Assembly: GCA_008973525.1 (NCBI GenBank)
Contig: WACJ01000081.1
Coordinates: 248,001 to 312,000, forward strand
DNA: 64,000 bases
DNA from: Stenopsyche tienmushanensis
Lineage: Eukaryota; Arthropoda; Insecta; Trichoptera; Stenopsychidae
Direction: 5' to 3'
In this document: in pieces, positions 13,227-25,090 of the stretch
How positions within the stretch are numbered: the stretch's first letter is position 1
How the letters are laid out: every line of letters starts with the position of its first letter
Notes under the pieces: generated by a model
The model's database searches: none
Seen by the model: the letters and a program-made list of their open reading frames with translations, nothing else
Told to the model about the DNA's origin: nothing
Made by a program: the position numbers and the translations under genes

Positions 13227-13308
13227 GATCGACTGGGATTGTCACGGAATTGAGGTTGCTGTCCAGGATCTTGGTTGAATATCAAATTGTCCCAGAAATT
13301 TAGAGGGT
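13227..13308 (-). repeat. Dispersed repeat R3, copy 2
   Basis: This is the inverted copy of 421-497, with shared GGACAATTTGATATTCAACC and TCAATTCCG blocks in order on the reverse complement. Related text may continue to about 13400. Class unknown. The spacer 13309-14109 is otherwise AT-rich with nothing recognised, apart from a short TA-rich tract near 13493-13520. Confidence 0.6.
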
Positions 13309-14109
13309 TCACTAGGGAATCCAATCCCGGTATCCCGGACAGTTTTAGGTGCTCAATCGTACACCTCACCAGCACGATGAAGGCTACTATATCGAGACAT
13401 TCCCGCCGAAATCTGGACGCTTGGTAACATGGCATAACTACTAATTGACGAGCTTAGGCGACGCCTATGGGCAGTAACTATCTAATCTATGTATACATAT
13501 ATATATTACATATATATTTTTTTTTCAAATTGTTATATTAACCTTTTTCGACCGGTGATGTATTTACTACACCTCAACTCTAATAATGGGAATATCGATA
13601 TGAAATATAATAGATACGGGGTTCAGATTTTTTGTATTCCTCCGTAATATAATTACAAATCACATCAAAGTATTATGGTATATAAGTATTCATTTGGAGC
13701 GACGGAAATAATTTGAATAAAATTTTTTTTGATCTGTTTTCGTAAAAGCACGAAATAGCTGTTTTGTATTTTTAAATGTATCTTTGATCTAAATAAATCA
13801 TTAATTTAACTTACATAAGTAATTTACAAAAGTTAAGATCTAGATAAAACTAGTATCTTCTCAATATCCATGCAAGAAAGGATCATATTAGTGCCATCTG
13901 TATTATATTATATATCAGTTCAGCGAGCCATTCAGGTGAATGTATCGAAGGGCATCTTCATTGGCTTCTTGACTGGGTAAGTTATTATATCCTAAAAATA
14001 ATTTAACTTTCACCACGATCGATTGATTGATTGAATATATTTCCAGAATGAAACAGGATGCAGATTTTGATTATGATTTGGAAAAAATAATTTGAAATAT
14101 TTCGTGCAA

Positions 14110-15130
14110 AATTTCATCATATGCAAATCGCCACAAAGCATTGTGGTGAATTAATAGGCGACAATTTTTATAATTGGATACGAATTTATTGGGATACCGG
14201 GAAACGTAGCCATTCCATAAACGGTGTCAATACGTATTGCAGAGCAATTGCAATTTCTAATTAATGCAATTGCACGCGTTATTGATGATTATTGATGACG
14301 TGCAAATATTTGCGTACACGTTTTGAATGCCTCTACGCATAAACATATCAATAATACATAGATTGAAACGCATCAATTATGGGAGCGTTATACCAATGCA
14401 ACGAAGCTTGACTTGGGACCCATAAAAAGGGCTATTTGAATTTTGATGATTACGATTTTAGAATCACTGGGTCTCCGGTTCTGAGCTCTTAGTTTCATTG
14501 TTTATTTCTTCACCGGGAAGAAATTGAATATAGAATGGCAAGATGTATTATATCGCGAGAGTTGGTTCTGAAGGCCGAGCTTGATAATTCGAAGGCATAT
14601 TTATCCAGTAAAAACGGCGGAGATTAAGGGTTGAACTTTGTCGGGACTTTTTGTCGGCTCCAGATTGACATTTCGGATATTTTATTATTATCTCAGCGAA
14701 AAGTTAAAATTTCATTGGCAAAACATTATTCTGGACGGGGCGCGGAGCCCTCCGTGAAATTGCTCCGCGAGTACTTAATAAATTAAAATAACACAAAGTT
14801 TTTAATTAAACAGCCATTGTTCGCAACACTTTTGAGGTCTTTTAAATTAAATTTTGATAGAGCGAAAAGTTTCTCGCGTTTCGACGGAATTCGCTTAACC
14901 GCCGAGTTGCCGATACAAATTGAACACGTCTCTTGGCCGATTTAGCATTATAATGACAACGCCGGGTAATTTTATTTGCGGATGTAAATTGATGATGCTT
15001 CGCGTACTTTTTGAGTTCAGGTGAACATAATAAAGATGAGGGTTAACAATTGAAAAAATCACAAAGCCATGTGTGTTTTGTATGACATGGATTACAAATA
15101 CAATCATCCGGGAATCGAAGCAATCTACAT
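14110..15130. promoter_or_regulatory. Long GC-richer non-repetitive island
   Basis: About 1 kb of unique sequence contains CpG clusters (14615-14660 and 14735-14775) alternating with homeodomain-like AT cores such as TTTTTAATTAAA near 14800. No believable reading frame. It is one of the longest candidate conserved noncoding blocks in the window. Confidence 0.38.
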
Positions 15131-15263
15131 TTCAACATCTTAATTCAGATCAAATTATGATCAATCAGTTTAAAAAAGTTTATAACACATAACATAATTT
15201 AACAAAAATCAGTGATTTTATGTGAATGTTTAATGATAAAAAAAATTAAAATTGCTAAAATTA

Positions 15264-16034
15264 TTAGGGTGTCCCATAAGTTTCTTTCGTTTTCATATTA
15301 AGAAAATAATAAACAATGATTTGTATTACATCAATATTTATTGAATAATCCAATCCATTATGTTCTATTACCTTTCTCCGACTCTCCGGAAGCCTCATAA
15401 TGACTTCTTGCCAAAATTTCCCAGATTTATTAGCAAAATATTGATCAAGGTACATTTTTATATCATTTTTTGAATTAATTTTTTTACCACGTAAAGAATT
15501 TTTCGATGAAAGAAATAAATAATAATCTGAAAGGGCAATGTCCGGAGAGTATGGAGGATGAGGTAAAACACTCCAGTCAAATGATAATATTTTTTTTCTG
15601 ACGAGCAAAGACACATGAGGCCTGGCGTTATCATTATGAAAAACAAAGTCTCGTCTGTTCACTAATTCTGGCCATTTTCTGGCAATTGCATCCTTTAGAT
15701 TGTCTAGTTGGAAACAATATTTTGTTAAATTGATCGTTTCACTTTGCTGAAGTAGCTCATAATAAACTACCCCCTTCCAGTCCCACCAAATGCATAGCAA
15801 AACTTTTTTTGGGTATAGGCCAGATTTAGCTACAGTTAAAGCTTCTGTACCCATGGTCCGAGACCGTTTACGTTGGATATTTACATAGAGTATCCAACTT
15901 TTATCTCCAGTGATAAGTCTCTTCAAAAAATTTTGGCTATTATGTCGCTGGAGAAAAAGATCGCATGTTGAAATACGCTGAAGTTTATTTGTGTCAGTCA
16001 GTTCATGAGAAAGCCACACATCTGAACGACGCAT
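15264..16034 (-). CDS. Mariner transposase, catalytic part, open 256 codons
   Basis: Mariner transposases cut and join DNA at TA sites in the nucleus. This frame is uninterrupted over 256 codons. It begins MRRSDVWLSHELTDTN, the interdomain linker normally written WVPHEL. It retains D1 in LITGDKSWILY, D2 in FHNDNARPHV and D3 in YSPDIALSDYYLF. Thirty-four residues separate D2 and D3, as expected for the D,D34D mariner class. The N-terminal DNA-binding helix-turn-helix domains (about 90-100 residues) are absent, so the product could not recognise its terminal repeats. The frame ends KETYGTP with a TAA formed by the last three bases of the terminal repeat, so coding overlaps the TIR. The upstream ATG is simply the first in frame after the deletion. 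Probably not expressed. Confidence 0.8.
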   Translation of the reverse strand: MRRSDVWLSHELTDTNKLQRISTCDLFLQRHNSQNFLKRLITGDKSWILYVNIQRKRSRTMGTEALTVAKSGLYPKKVLLCIWWDWKGVVYYELLQQSETINLTKYCFQLDNLKDAIARKWPELVNRRDFVFHNDNARPHVSLLVRKKILSFDWSVLPHPPYSPDIALSDYYLFLSSKNSLRGKKINSKNDIKMYLDQYFANKSGKFWQEVIMRLPESRRKVIEHNGLDYSINIDVIQIIVYYFLNMKTKETYGTP

Positions 16035-16098
16035 GTTCCTGGAATTTCTAACTTTTTAGCTATTTCGCGAATAGTATATCGCGGGTCGCAACACCCTG
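15264..16098 (-). mobile_element. Mariner copy 1, internally deleted
   Basis: The left end begins TTAGGGTGTCCCATAAG after a TA target (15262-15263). The right end is AACACCCTG followed by TA (16099-16100). The element is therefore 835 bp, against about 1.3 kb for a full mariner. The right terminus is rearranged: after the helix-turn-helix-coding stretch near 16080 the sequence jumps to a short, diverged terminal repeat. Compared with copy 2, about 37 bp are also missing just upstream of MRRSDVW. It lacks most of the 5' coding region and is non-autonomous in structure. Confidence 0.8.
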
Positions 16099-16304
16099 TA
16101 TATCGCATAAGCTAAACCATGCAGATATACTTAAGGGTGTATTAATTACCTCTCAAGTGTTCCAATGGACACACAAACAACAAAAGTACTTTGATTTTAA
16201 TGTAATAGATATTTTTAATTTTTAAATGGCAATAAAAATATCCAAATATAGGATGAAATAATTGTGCAGTGATGCATGTATTTTTCAATTTTAATTTTTA
16301 GTAT

Positions 16305-16541
16305 CAGTGGCGGACTCAGTACTTGATAGGTCTTTGGCGCAATTTAAGCTTCAGATCCCCTGAGAAAAATTCTAACAGTTAACTCCATTTTGCTCATCGA
16401 CATGTAGGCATTTCAACCACGAATTCTACATATTGTGAAGAAGTGAAACCATTTAGTTCAAGAAATGAGAATGTTCCTTGTATTGCGCGATATTTGAGGT
16501 CCCGTGAATTTATGAAGCCCGAGGTGCCCGATCCGCCCCTA
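16305..16541. mobile_element. hAT-type MITE, 237 bp
   Basis: The left end CAGTGGCGGACTCAG and the right end (reverse complement TAGGGGCGGATC) form terminal repeats of about 12 bp. They are flanked by an 8-bp target duplication, TTTAGTAT (16297-16304) and TTCAGTAT (16542-16549), with one mismatch. The 8-bp duplication and YAG start are diagnostic of the hAT superfamily. There is no coding capacity. Confidence 0.75.
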
Positions 16542-16779
16542 TTCAGTATATTTATGAAGATTTGAAATCGTGTGTTGTTTTCAAATGAGTTGGTTAAAAT
16601 ATGACAACCTTATACACAGGTAACATTTGGCTATTCAATACGGTCTCTATCTAAATTTCAAAAAGATCCCATAAATCATCTTGGGGAAATTGTTACAAGG
16701 CTCATCAATAAAATGAAATAAAAATCATTCTGGAGTTTATCCATGGGAACAAAAAATAAAATTTCTTGGAAAGGAAAGT

Positions 16780-17240
16780 TATATCTTAATTGCGTTATTA
16801 TATCGCAAATATCCAATAATTGACGCTTTCACGAATGAGGCAATAGGTTTTAGCTTCGTCCGGTACATCTCCGACTGTTTTATAGCGGAATTAGCAGCCC
16901 TTTGGGAAGATTTGAGCCATTTTCCGACAAGAAAAGGGATCGCATGAATGCGTTTGGTTATTTTTCCCCCGCGGTATATCGTATACAGGTGACCGTAATA
17001 CATTTGTTACACATCATCCATATATTCACGTTATCTCGCTGGCTGGGTTCCGTAATGGTGATGTATGGAGAACATTGCCATATCAGCTTCTTGATAGCGT
17101 ACTTCTCGTCTACCTTCCGGCCTAGATACAATCCGAGAAGCCTTAAAGAAAACTGGAACGACATATTATTGTATAAATGAGTTGCCGGCAATTTCGAGTA
17201 AAGTAACACTTGTGTCCAGGCTATGCTTGAGAGTTGCTGA
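16780..17240. promoter_or_regulatory. GC-richer non-repetitive island
   Basis: Unique sequence, CpG-containing, with overlapping open stretches on both strands (16902-17180 plus, 16958-17209 minus). That overlap is what low stop density, not coding, produces. Candidate conserved noncoding element. Confidence 0.33.
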
Positions 17241-17429
17241 AATATTTCATTTTCGACGACTTCTTATGATTTATTAATGATTGCAAATTTCATAGCATCA
17301 AAAAATATGCAGACAAATATAAACATGTTTATCCAGTTCATTTATAATAATAATTTTGAAAAAATTCACTTAATAACATTTAAGAGGCAAAACTTAATTT
17401 GTTATTAAAAATATCATGACGAGAAAATA

Positions 17430-17830
17430 TGACTAGAAAATCACGAAAACGTCTTCGTCGACGGAAGATGTGCCTTTTCCACGATTTTGCAGACGCATTT
17501 ATATGGACGACGAGTACTTAAAAATCCATTACCGTACAAGGGTCAGCGGCCAACAGATTCAGTATGACGATGATTAATGCATGGTGAAAATGTCAAGATG
17601 TCCAACCGCCGGAGAAGGGTGGAATTTTTCCATACCAATTTGCATAAGGGCGCTCCCGTGTCGGCAACATTTCCCCTCATACGCCCCGACAACATTCAAT
17701 TTTATTAAATTCAAGGCGCCCGAATATCTCAAATTGTGTCGCATTTCCAGCTGTACGAAGTCGCGCAAAACGAATCCGCGTATACCAAATTCACCTATAA
17801 TGTATAAAATATAAAGCCTTAATTTGTGAT
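17430..17830. promoter_or_regulatory. GC-richer non-repetitive island
   Basis: CpG-rich unique block with overlapping 64-77 codon frames on both strands and no protein family resemblance. Candidate conserved noncoding element. Confidence 0.33.
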
Positions 17831-18060
17831 CTAATATGAAAGTTGTTGTATTTTTTAATTGACCCTCAATAGCCTAACTCAACGGTATGCATTCAAGATT
17901 TAATAAATACAGGGGTCGAAAAAGTAATAAAATGGAAATTGTATTCAGAGCGATCAAAGACTGATAGATGTATGGCAAACAGACAGACATACTATACATG
18001 ATTAAATATGTTTATCTAATAATAATGATAATCATATAAAACTGTGATTGGTTGTGTTGC

Positions 18061-18300
18061 GTAAGGATGGAGGCCTCGAGATGAAGAGCCTCCGTGTAGA
18101 AGAGCCCCTGTGTGAGTATATTCGCTTTTGGGTCGATAAAGAGGCCGCATAACAAGAAAACAATGGTCATGAGAGAATGAAAAGGCTATTTCTTGTCGTG
18201 GTCTTTATTTTTCGAATTGAAGATCACAGTTACGAGATAGGGATAACCGGCGGATAGAACACGTCTTCCTGTGGCCAAGGCCATCATGAGACTCTTACGT
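18061..18300 (+). repeat. Dispersed repeat R1, left portion, copy A
   Basis: The stretch near 18222-18275 (GTTACGAGAT, then CGGATAGAACACGT) aligns with 39085-39125 in copy C. Only the left portion of R1 is present here. No coding capacity was seen, and class is unknown. A structural oddity is GAGGCCTCGAGATGAAGAGC CTCC-type self-similarity at the left edge. Confidence 0.5.
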
Positions 18301-19739
18301 CCTAAATTCAAATACAATTAAATAATAGAAAGGAAACTCGCGGCTTAGTAGCACCTTTTAACTATTATAATATTTTCAATGAAATAAAAATGATAAATAC
18401 TTTATCCGAGAAAATAGATTTTTAAAAGCAATTTAAATCGCCTATAATAAAGACACGTGACCATTCACATTTTATGTCGGCCTAAAAGCATAAGAGTTAC
18501 ATAAATTTTGTCGCAAATACTTTTACAGCTGAAGACCTTTTTTTTCAGCTGCTAGGTGACAACACAATGAGAAACTATTCGAGGTAATAAAAATGAAGCG
18601 CAATAAAAGAGTGTATAACGAATCACATAAAACAAAAGGAATAATAAAAACAACGGCGACATTAAAAAAAATAAGGGATGGAAAATTAGGTCAACAACTC
18701 CGAAGAAAGACAAAGACCTTATATGTAGGCAAAATGTTTTCACGTATAATTCGAGGCAGATTTAATTGCGCATCAAAAATAACGCCACAAGTGCTTTCAT
18801 TAACAATAGATTTTGCTCATCGAATACAGGTGTATTAATAAATATTTATTTATTTGTTGCTGTAAGAATACTTAAGCATCCACTCGAGAGGATCGGATTT
18901 TGAATTGTGAATTTCAAGACTCTTAATGGCGATGATGGTAAAATATAGCGATGGTTGTGATTGCGAATTGGTTGTGAATTTAATTGAACGAATACATTTT
19001 TTTAACAGTTAATTTCCTAGGTTTATACTTTCACTGGGCATTTTATTGCATAGTATTTTCTCACCAAAACATCAATATAGTGAACTCTTTTAAGAAAACG
19101 ATTTACTTTACACTAACAATTTAACAACCGGTCAAGCTTAACAACATGACTTCATCGACACAATGAAAATTGAATTTGAATGAAAAATACTTATGTGAGG
19201 GTTAAAGTGTATTTTAAAATTGCTTCTAGACTAGCAGTAGTTAACTACATCCTTGTAGATATCACTCTTGCAAATTCGAGGATTGAAAGAATCTCCCTTT
19301 TTAAAGATTCAACCTCTCAGTTTGATGTCTTCAAAATAATAGACGGAAACAGAAGACAGCATTGTTATCATACAAAAAATATAATATGATAAAATCGTTT
19401 GTAAAGAAGAATGCCGGATGATTCTGGATTGGTAGTGTATTGCTATAATACTTTCAAGAACAGAATAATTTAGGTTTGTTTCTAAATGTAATTTGATTGG
19501 TTGCTTAATGTGATCAAATTTTCAAAATGGGACAATCTGGGAATTCATTGGAAGCCATGTTCAATTCGTTGGGAAAAGTGCTCAATTCGCAGAGGACCCC
19601 AAGCATACAAACACTGAGAACAAATGTATTAAGTAAAAGTATACTTTATGGAGCAACGTTGAACTTCAAGTGTTTTGTATAAATTATGTGAAACAAAGCA
19701 GAGCATGAGCATTCGAAATAATTTCCGATATACAGAACA
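18301..19739. other. AT-rich spacer
   Basis: AT-rich, with short frames on both strands (81 codons plus at 18593-18838 overlapping 63 codons minus) that match nothing known. No termini recognised. Confidence 0.45.
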
Positions 19740-20300
19740 GATGTGTACTTTACAAAGTCCACCGGAACCTTCCCATAAACAAATCTATTAAAACCCTGAA
19801 TGGCCATAGTGTACTAAATCATTCAGCGAATATCGCTCCGCAGCAAGGGCCTCATGCAAACTTTCGACGCTCCAACATTTTACGGTTCGATTCGCAAACA
19901 GCGCAGGGCCTAAACACAAACAATCCGAAACCGGCGACCGGTTTATCGCCGGTTGGACCCTGCAGACTACGTCGTGGGAAGTGACAAATAATTTACCAAG
20001 GAGTAATGGAGACACGGTGGCACTGCGCTGCGATAGTGTCTGGAGTTATTGCGGCCCACTGTTTGTTTTGCGACCTGAGAGGGTAGACTTATGAGGAAGC
20101 TATACAGGTTGACGTCCAAATGGAGGAAGCTGTCTACCTAGAAGTGATGAAGTGTTATGGCTTCTGTCCAACGACTAAATCAAAAGCCAACAATCGATAA
20201 AGTAAGACTTATCGATGACTGTTTTCCGACGATGGACTAATCAAAATGTACGATGTAGGGTCTGTGTCAATTTTTTAAAAAAATATTTAGACATCACATT
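19740..20300. promoter_or_regulatory. GC-richer non-repetitive island
   Basis: The highest G+C part is 19830-20060. A 75-codon minus-strand frame (19788-20015) reads smoothly but matches no family I know and has no splice or start context that I can defend. Candidate conserved block; a host exon is not excluded. The spacer 20301-20943 shows nothing recognised. Confidence 0.33.
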
Positions 20301-20943
20301 GCTATTGGCTTGGGCTTTCTACCACTAAATCTAACGATATGACAACCAATTCCTACAAAGTTGATATATTCCCTAGCAAGTTGGCATAGTGAAACAAGCA
20401 TTTTCACAATAGTATTGACCCACGCAGCTGCTTGATATGATACACTAATATTTGATAAGACTCTACAAAAACAAAGAAAGTCCCAATATAATTAGAAATG
20501 TGAATATTTTGGAGCTATATAAAATGATATTAGGGTTTAGCACATAAAATACATTTAAGAAAGAGAGATCTAGCTGCGAAATTTCAATGACAAGCCTTTT
20601 CCTCGAGTATGGTTAAAACTTACTCGAGGATGTTGAAGATGAGACCTCTTCTCTCAACTTACTCCGACGCCCGCTGGAAATAAGGTATATGGAAATCCAG
20701 CTTCCCTAAATTATACTTTCACGTGGTTGTGTACTCCCAATATTTCACGATCTAATTACGAGATTTGCGACAATGACAGATTTAAATAGCATTTTCACAT
20801 CGCGTAATTTTCATACGATGTTTTTTACACATACTTTTTCCTTTTTCTACGATCAGCTAGGTGCTAAAATTAAATCTATAAACATTGATAGCGTAACATC
20901 CAGCATCGATATTTTATATAAGATCTACTGTAAGTTAATTTTA

Positions 20944-21190
20944 TTATACCTATATTATTTGAGAAAGTGCAAACAATAATTTAGCAAAGTTTTATTGCAA
21001 TCGAATGAACGGTATGGCAGCGCATTAAATACGGACAAACAAACATTAATTTTTATATATTAAACTATACCTATGTTACTTGCGGAATCCTTATCAATAA
21101 GTGGACGAAGTTTTATTGCAATTCAATGAACGGTATGGCAACGCATTTCGAACGAACAAAACCCAATTCATTTTTATATATTAGATATCG
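20944..21190 (+). repeat. About 1.9 tandem units of a 121-bp repeat
   Basis: The unit contains AAGTTTTATTGCAA, TGAACGGTATGGCARCGCAT, TTTTTATATATTA and a TATACCTATRTTA segment. Successive AAGTTTTATTGCAA starts lie near 20987 and 21108, which gives the 121-bp period. The same unit appears inverted at 55765-55925. Tandem arrays of this sort are often carried by Helitron-like elements, but no Helitron end was identified, so the carrier is unknown. Confidence 0.75.
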
Positions 21191-21599
21191 GTAATGTGGA
21201 GGGTCTACGTTGACTCCTCGTGGATCCGGATATGGATATGATCACAATCGATCATATTATTTGTAGACTTATTATATGACAAACAGAACAATGAGGGATC
21301 GAGCCTTAGTAGCCCGAGGCTCCGCCATCAGATACGCTCCGGCAGATGACGATCTTAACTATAAATTCTAGCCTTTAATAAATTTAATATTTAGAGATTG
21401 CAATTATTTTTTTAAAATAACTTTATGCAATTCAAATATAACCAAACGCATAGCTTTTCTTTAATAAAAATCGAAAAATATGTATAAAATGATTGTTTCG
21501 AGCATGTTGATTCGAGTTTTGTTATCAAATTATTATGTAAGAGGGAGATAAAAACGATTTGTCGCTATTGCACAGACAATCAGAGAGTTGTTCTTAAAT

Positions 21600-22460
21600 T
21601 CACAATGAAATTAGGGTGTGTATCAAGCCGAAGAGGTGAAGTAGAGTATATCCGGATAAGTCCCTGCATAAGCAATCACACGGGCATTATCTTAATGGAT
21701 AGGGGTCACGGGCCACTTGGGCTTACTCCAGCTGCTGCCCTGTTAGCTCTAATTAACGAATAACTAATACTACTTGTACCACCCAGTTCTGAGCTCCAGG
21801 GCATCGCCAGGGCAGGGCCACCGAGATAAACTATAAACGAGATCGATAAATGACCGTTTACGTCTCCCTCGTCTCCCGCAATGCCCTGCGAAATCCATAA
21901 ATTAGCTGCGCTAATGGCTTTTTAGCAATATTCACATAGACAAACGGATCCCAAATTTGGTCCTGACATGTAGTTATTGGAACAAATGGGACACATTGAA
22001 TGCCGCTTGCTCCGTCACACGTTTATCTATTATTGGACATTACCACGGATCGGACAATACACGACATCCGTTATTCAATCAATCCTCCTCGGAGCGTCAA
22101 CAAAGGGTAAGTATGTGGTAATTGTGGACTCGATGCATTATTCGAATGTCAACAAATATCGCTCCGTCTTCGCTGTCTGGCTTTAGATTATTTAACGAGG
22201 TTTTGCGGACATATTGACTTGGGGGGGGAGATTACCGAGGACGCCCGAGGGGGTCGATGAAATTTTAAAGTGCCTCCATCCAAGGGATTTACGCCGTCGG
22301 TCTCGGGAATATTGATAGCATCTTATGTTTGATGGGATTGAAATTTTAAAATTTAAGGACCAAACATGTATTTTACAAAGCGTCCTTTTTCTCCTTTGAC
22401 GATCCGCTTTGATCAGCAATATCCATTGTGCGAGCCGACGATACTGCCAGAACGTGACCT
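21600..22460. promoter_or_regulatory. Long GC-richer non-repetitive island
   Basis: Unique sequence containing CCAGCTGCTG, an E-box-type core, near 21729 and the homeodomain-like CTAATTAACGAATAACTAAT near 21750. A run of eight G lies at 22221-22228. No credible reading frame. One of the strongest candidate regulatory blocks by composition. Confidence 0.38.
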
Positions 22461-22755
22461 GGTCACAGGTAAAATATACACCTATATTTTCAGTGGATAT
22501 TTTGATAAAATATCATTTCTGGTTGGCATAACGAATATGTAGGTAAAAAATGCATATTTTTAGTTTTAAAAAAAACTTTGTGAAAAATGCCATCCTATGC
22601 TAAGTATAAGCACAAATACAATTTTTTGAATTCTTGAGGTACTATCATACATCTATTATTGGACGCAGGCGATTTTTATAAGCGATTTTTTATTATCTTC
22701 CTCATATGATTCAGCTAGGATGCGATTATTTATGTTAGATATAAATATTAACTCC

Positions 22756-23085
22756 TCAAAGAGGTAAGACATAATGTTGTGTCCGAATTCCAGTGACTCA
22801 TAAAGAGCATTCTTGCACGTTGAGTTTGGAGAGAAACAGAGAAGGAGAGAGTATCTTGCGCACATCGTGCGATTGTATATATCATTTACCCAAATTTATC
22901 GACTAATAATGATTTGTGAATTATATAATGAAAGTGTATTGTTTATTTTTACTTGAAAAATGACCGAATATTGTGTGCTATGGACAGTGTTTATTTATTA
23001 AAATACAAGCTTCATACATGCTGCGATGGTCCTGACAGATAAGTGGATTTGAACGGATGATAAGTGGCGGACAAGCAAATAAAGC
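22756..23085 (+). repeat. Dispersed repeat R1, right portion, copy B
   Basis: It aligns with 39260-39560. Shared strings in order are TCTTGCACGTTGAGTTT, GAGAGAAACAGAGA, CGATTGTATA, GACAGTGTTTATTTATT and ATACAAGCTTCATACA. It carries the right portion of R1, complementary in extent to copy A. Class unknown. Confidence 0.7.
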
Positions 23086-23427
23086 ATATAAGATTATGAT
23101 GATTTTATATTAGCCACTACTTAAAGGATTAAGAAGGAAAGGATCTATTAGTCGGCAGCGAAATTATAATTTTTAACATACAATTTTAATTACTGCTGTA
23201 AATCTAGCGACTTGTTGGCTTCTCTACATGATTTGATTATCTTAGCTTTTAGTTGCCATTATCCATTCTGGAAATCAAAGTAAACCTGTATCGAGATGAG
23301 GTGATTTTTTTTAAATATTCGTAACCAGTTTTACATTGCACAAATTTTATTAATAAAGCTATGTAGAATGCTACAATAGTTATAAGAGCTTTTCAAAATT
23401 GTCCATAAACCCATACAAATATATATG

Positions 23428-23627
23428 ATTCGCCGGATCAAGTGTTACCATCTTTACTGCATTACAAATATGAAATATGAATTTTAAAGATCCATAGTTA
23501 TGCAGCATATGAAGCATATATCATTAATGCTCATGTTTAAAAATAATATTGGATTTATAATACATGAATCCTTTAAAAATGTTGAATAAAAATAAAATGT
23601 AAAATGGTAACACTTGGTCTGGCGAAT
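23428..23627. mobile_element. 200-bp inverted-repeat element (MITE-like)
   Basis: Inverted arms of 24 bp bound the element. The left arm is ATTCGCCGGATCAAGTGTTACCAT from 23428, quoted here in two parts: ATTCGCCGGATCAAG and TGTTACCAT. The right arm occupies 23604-23627 and differs at two positions. The interior is AT-rich and non-coding. No clear target duplication was seen, so it may be a MITE of unassigned superfamily or a large cruciform-forming sequence. Confidence 0.65.
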
Positions 23628-24549
23628 AATGTATTATATAAAATTTCAAATTTTTGATCAATAAATAACCGTTCTTTGATATATATGCATATATAATATT
23701 GTTTTTTATTTATTTTTAAATTTATTTAATTATACACAATATACAGTCAAGCAACCCCTTGTAAATATATCCTACCCTGAAGCAAATTAAGCATACATCA
23801 TTAAGCTTTAGATCGTGCACATAATGAAGACATCTTCGTGATTTTAATTTTAAATGCATCTATATATCGTACCTGACTATTTTCAGAATCGCAAGTAGCT
23901 TAAAGATTGCATTGAAAAATGTTAGTCAATTCGTACTGCTTTGAGAGTTTTCAGATAAATCTGCAGAATGGATATTTTGTTATACTATTAACAATATTTA
24001 CTATTTAAAAAGCACAAATTTAGAGTTAATTAACTTATTCACTATGTCAATATTAAATATGTTAATATTTATTGACATATCAAACAATATATGAAAACAT
24101 TTATAAACACGTAAATTCTACTTAAAAATATTTGCTTTAAATAGATTAATGAAATGCCAAACATGATTGAAGTAAAATATTATGATTATATTATTTCCTG
24201 TTTGTCATTTTATACACAATCAGTGTTAATGATTTGTCATTCATAGAAGTGATTTAACTGAATGGTTTTATTAATTTTGTATCAATTTCCACCATGAACT
24301 ATTCAAAAAGACTATATGCACTATAATTCTTCTTTTCGTTTGGAAAAGATGATTGTTGTTTGAGGATATGCTATTGATAAAATATATATCGAACATTCTC
24401 TACTCAAATAATACTTTTTCACTTAACCTCAGTGACTCTGTGTATAAAGCCTTATTTTGCTTTCCTCTCTTGTATGGTCGTCTCATGAATGAGAACGAAC
24501 TCAAATACCGAATTCTTTCTCTGCTATTATATTTTTGAAATAGCGCCGA
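23628..24549. other. Extremely AT-rich spacer
   Basis: Among the most AT-rich sequence in the window. Short frames only, nothing recognised. Confidence 0.5.
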
Positions 24550-25090
24550 TAAAAAGCTATGTATAAACGCAAGAAAGCATATTGCAGTGATATATTTATG
24601 TGAAACATCAGGAGGAGGACATGCCGGAAAATGCCGGGGACCACAAGAAGGAAAAAAGAAGAAAAGACGTCCGAAAATCAATGGACGCCAAAGGATAGAC
24701 ATGGAGGAAAGAGAACCGATTTGTTATTTGTACTTATCTCGAAAATATATGACGAATAAAGACACAAAGAAAAGTTACCCCGACCGCATAAAAAGTTTCG
24801 CATTCTGCCGATACAATATCGATACCGCATTAAAATTAATTATATCTGTATGCGGCCTGCGTCGAGAAAAGACCCATGGAATATTGATTAATTCGGTCAT
24901 TTTTTTCGATGTCAACTCGGATATTGTCGCATCGAAGAAGCCCAGCTTTCAATTATTCAATGAAATGTGGACACATTGACAAGAGGATTACCAAAGAAGC
25001 CTACTCCACGACGAAGAAAGGAATTTTCAAGCGCTTCGAAGACTTACGCTGTCAGCTGAACGAATATTGATAGTACTTTACACTTAATTT
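24550..25090. promoter_or_regulatory. GC-richer island with a 130-codon open stretch
   Basis: A plus-strand frame at 24587-24979 starts MIYLCETSGGGHAGK, is Lys/Arg-rich early, and lacks any domain I recognise. It overlaps an open frame on the opposite strand. It is more likely a stop-poor conserved noncoding block than a gene, but it is one of the longest frames outside transposons. The spacer 25091-25428 is AT-rich with nothing recognised. Confidence 0.33.

Noticed and set aside
24587..24979. 130-codon plus-strand open frame
   Set aside because: The opposite strand is also open over much of it and no domain is recognisable; a stop-poor noncoding island explains it.
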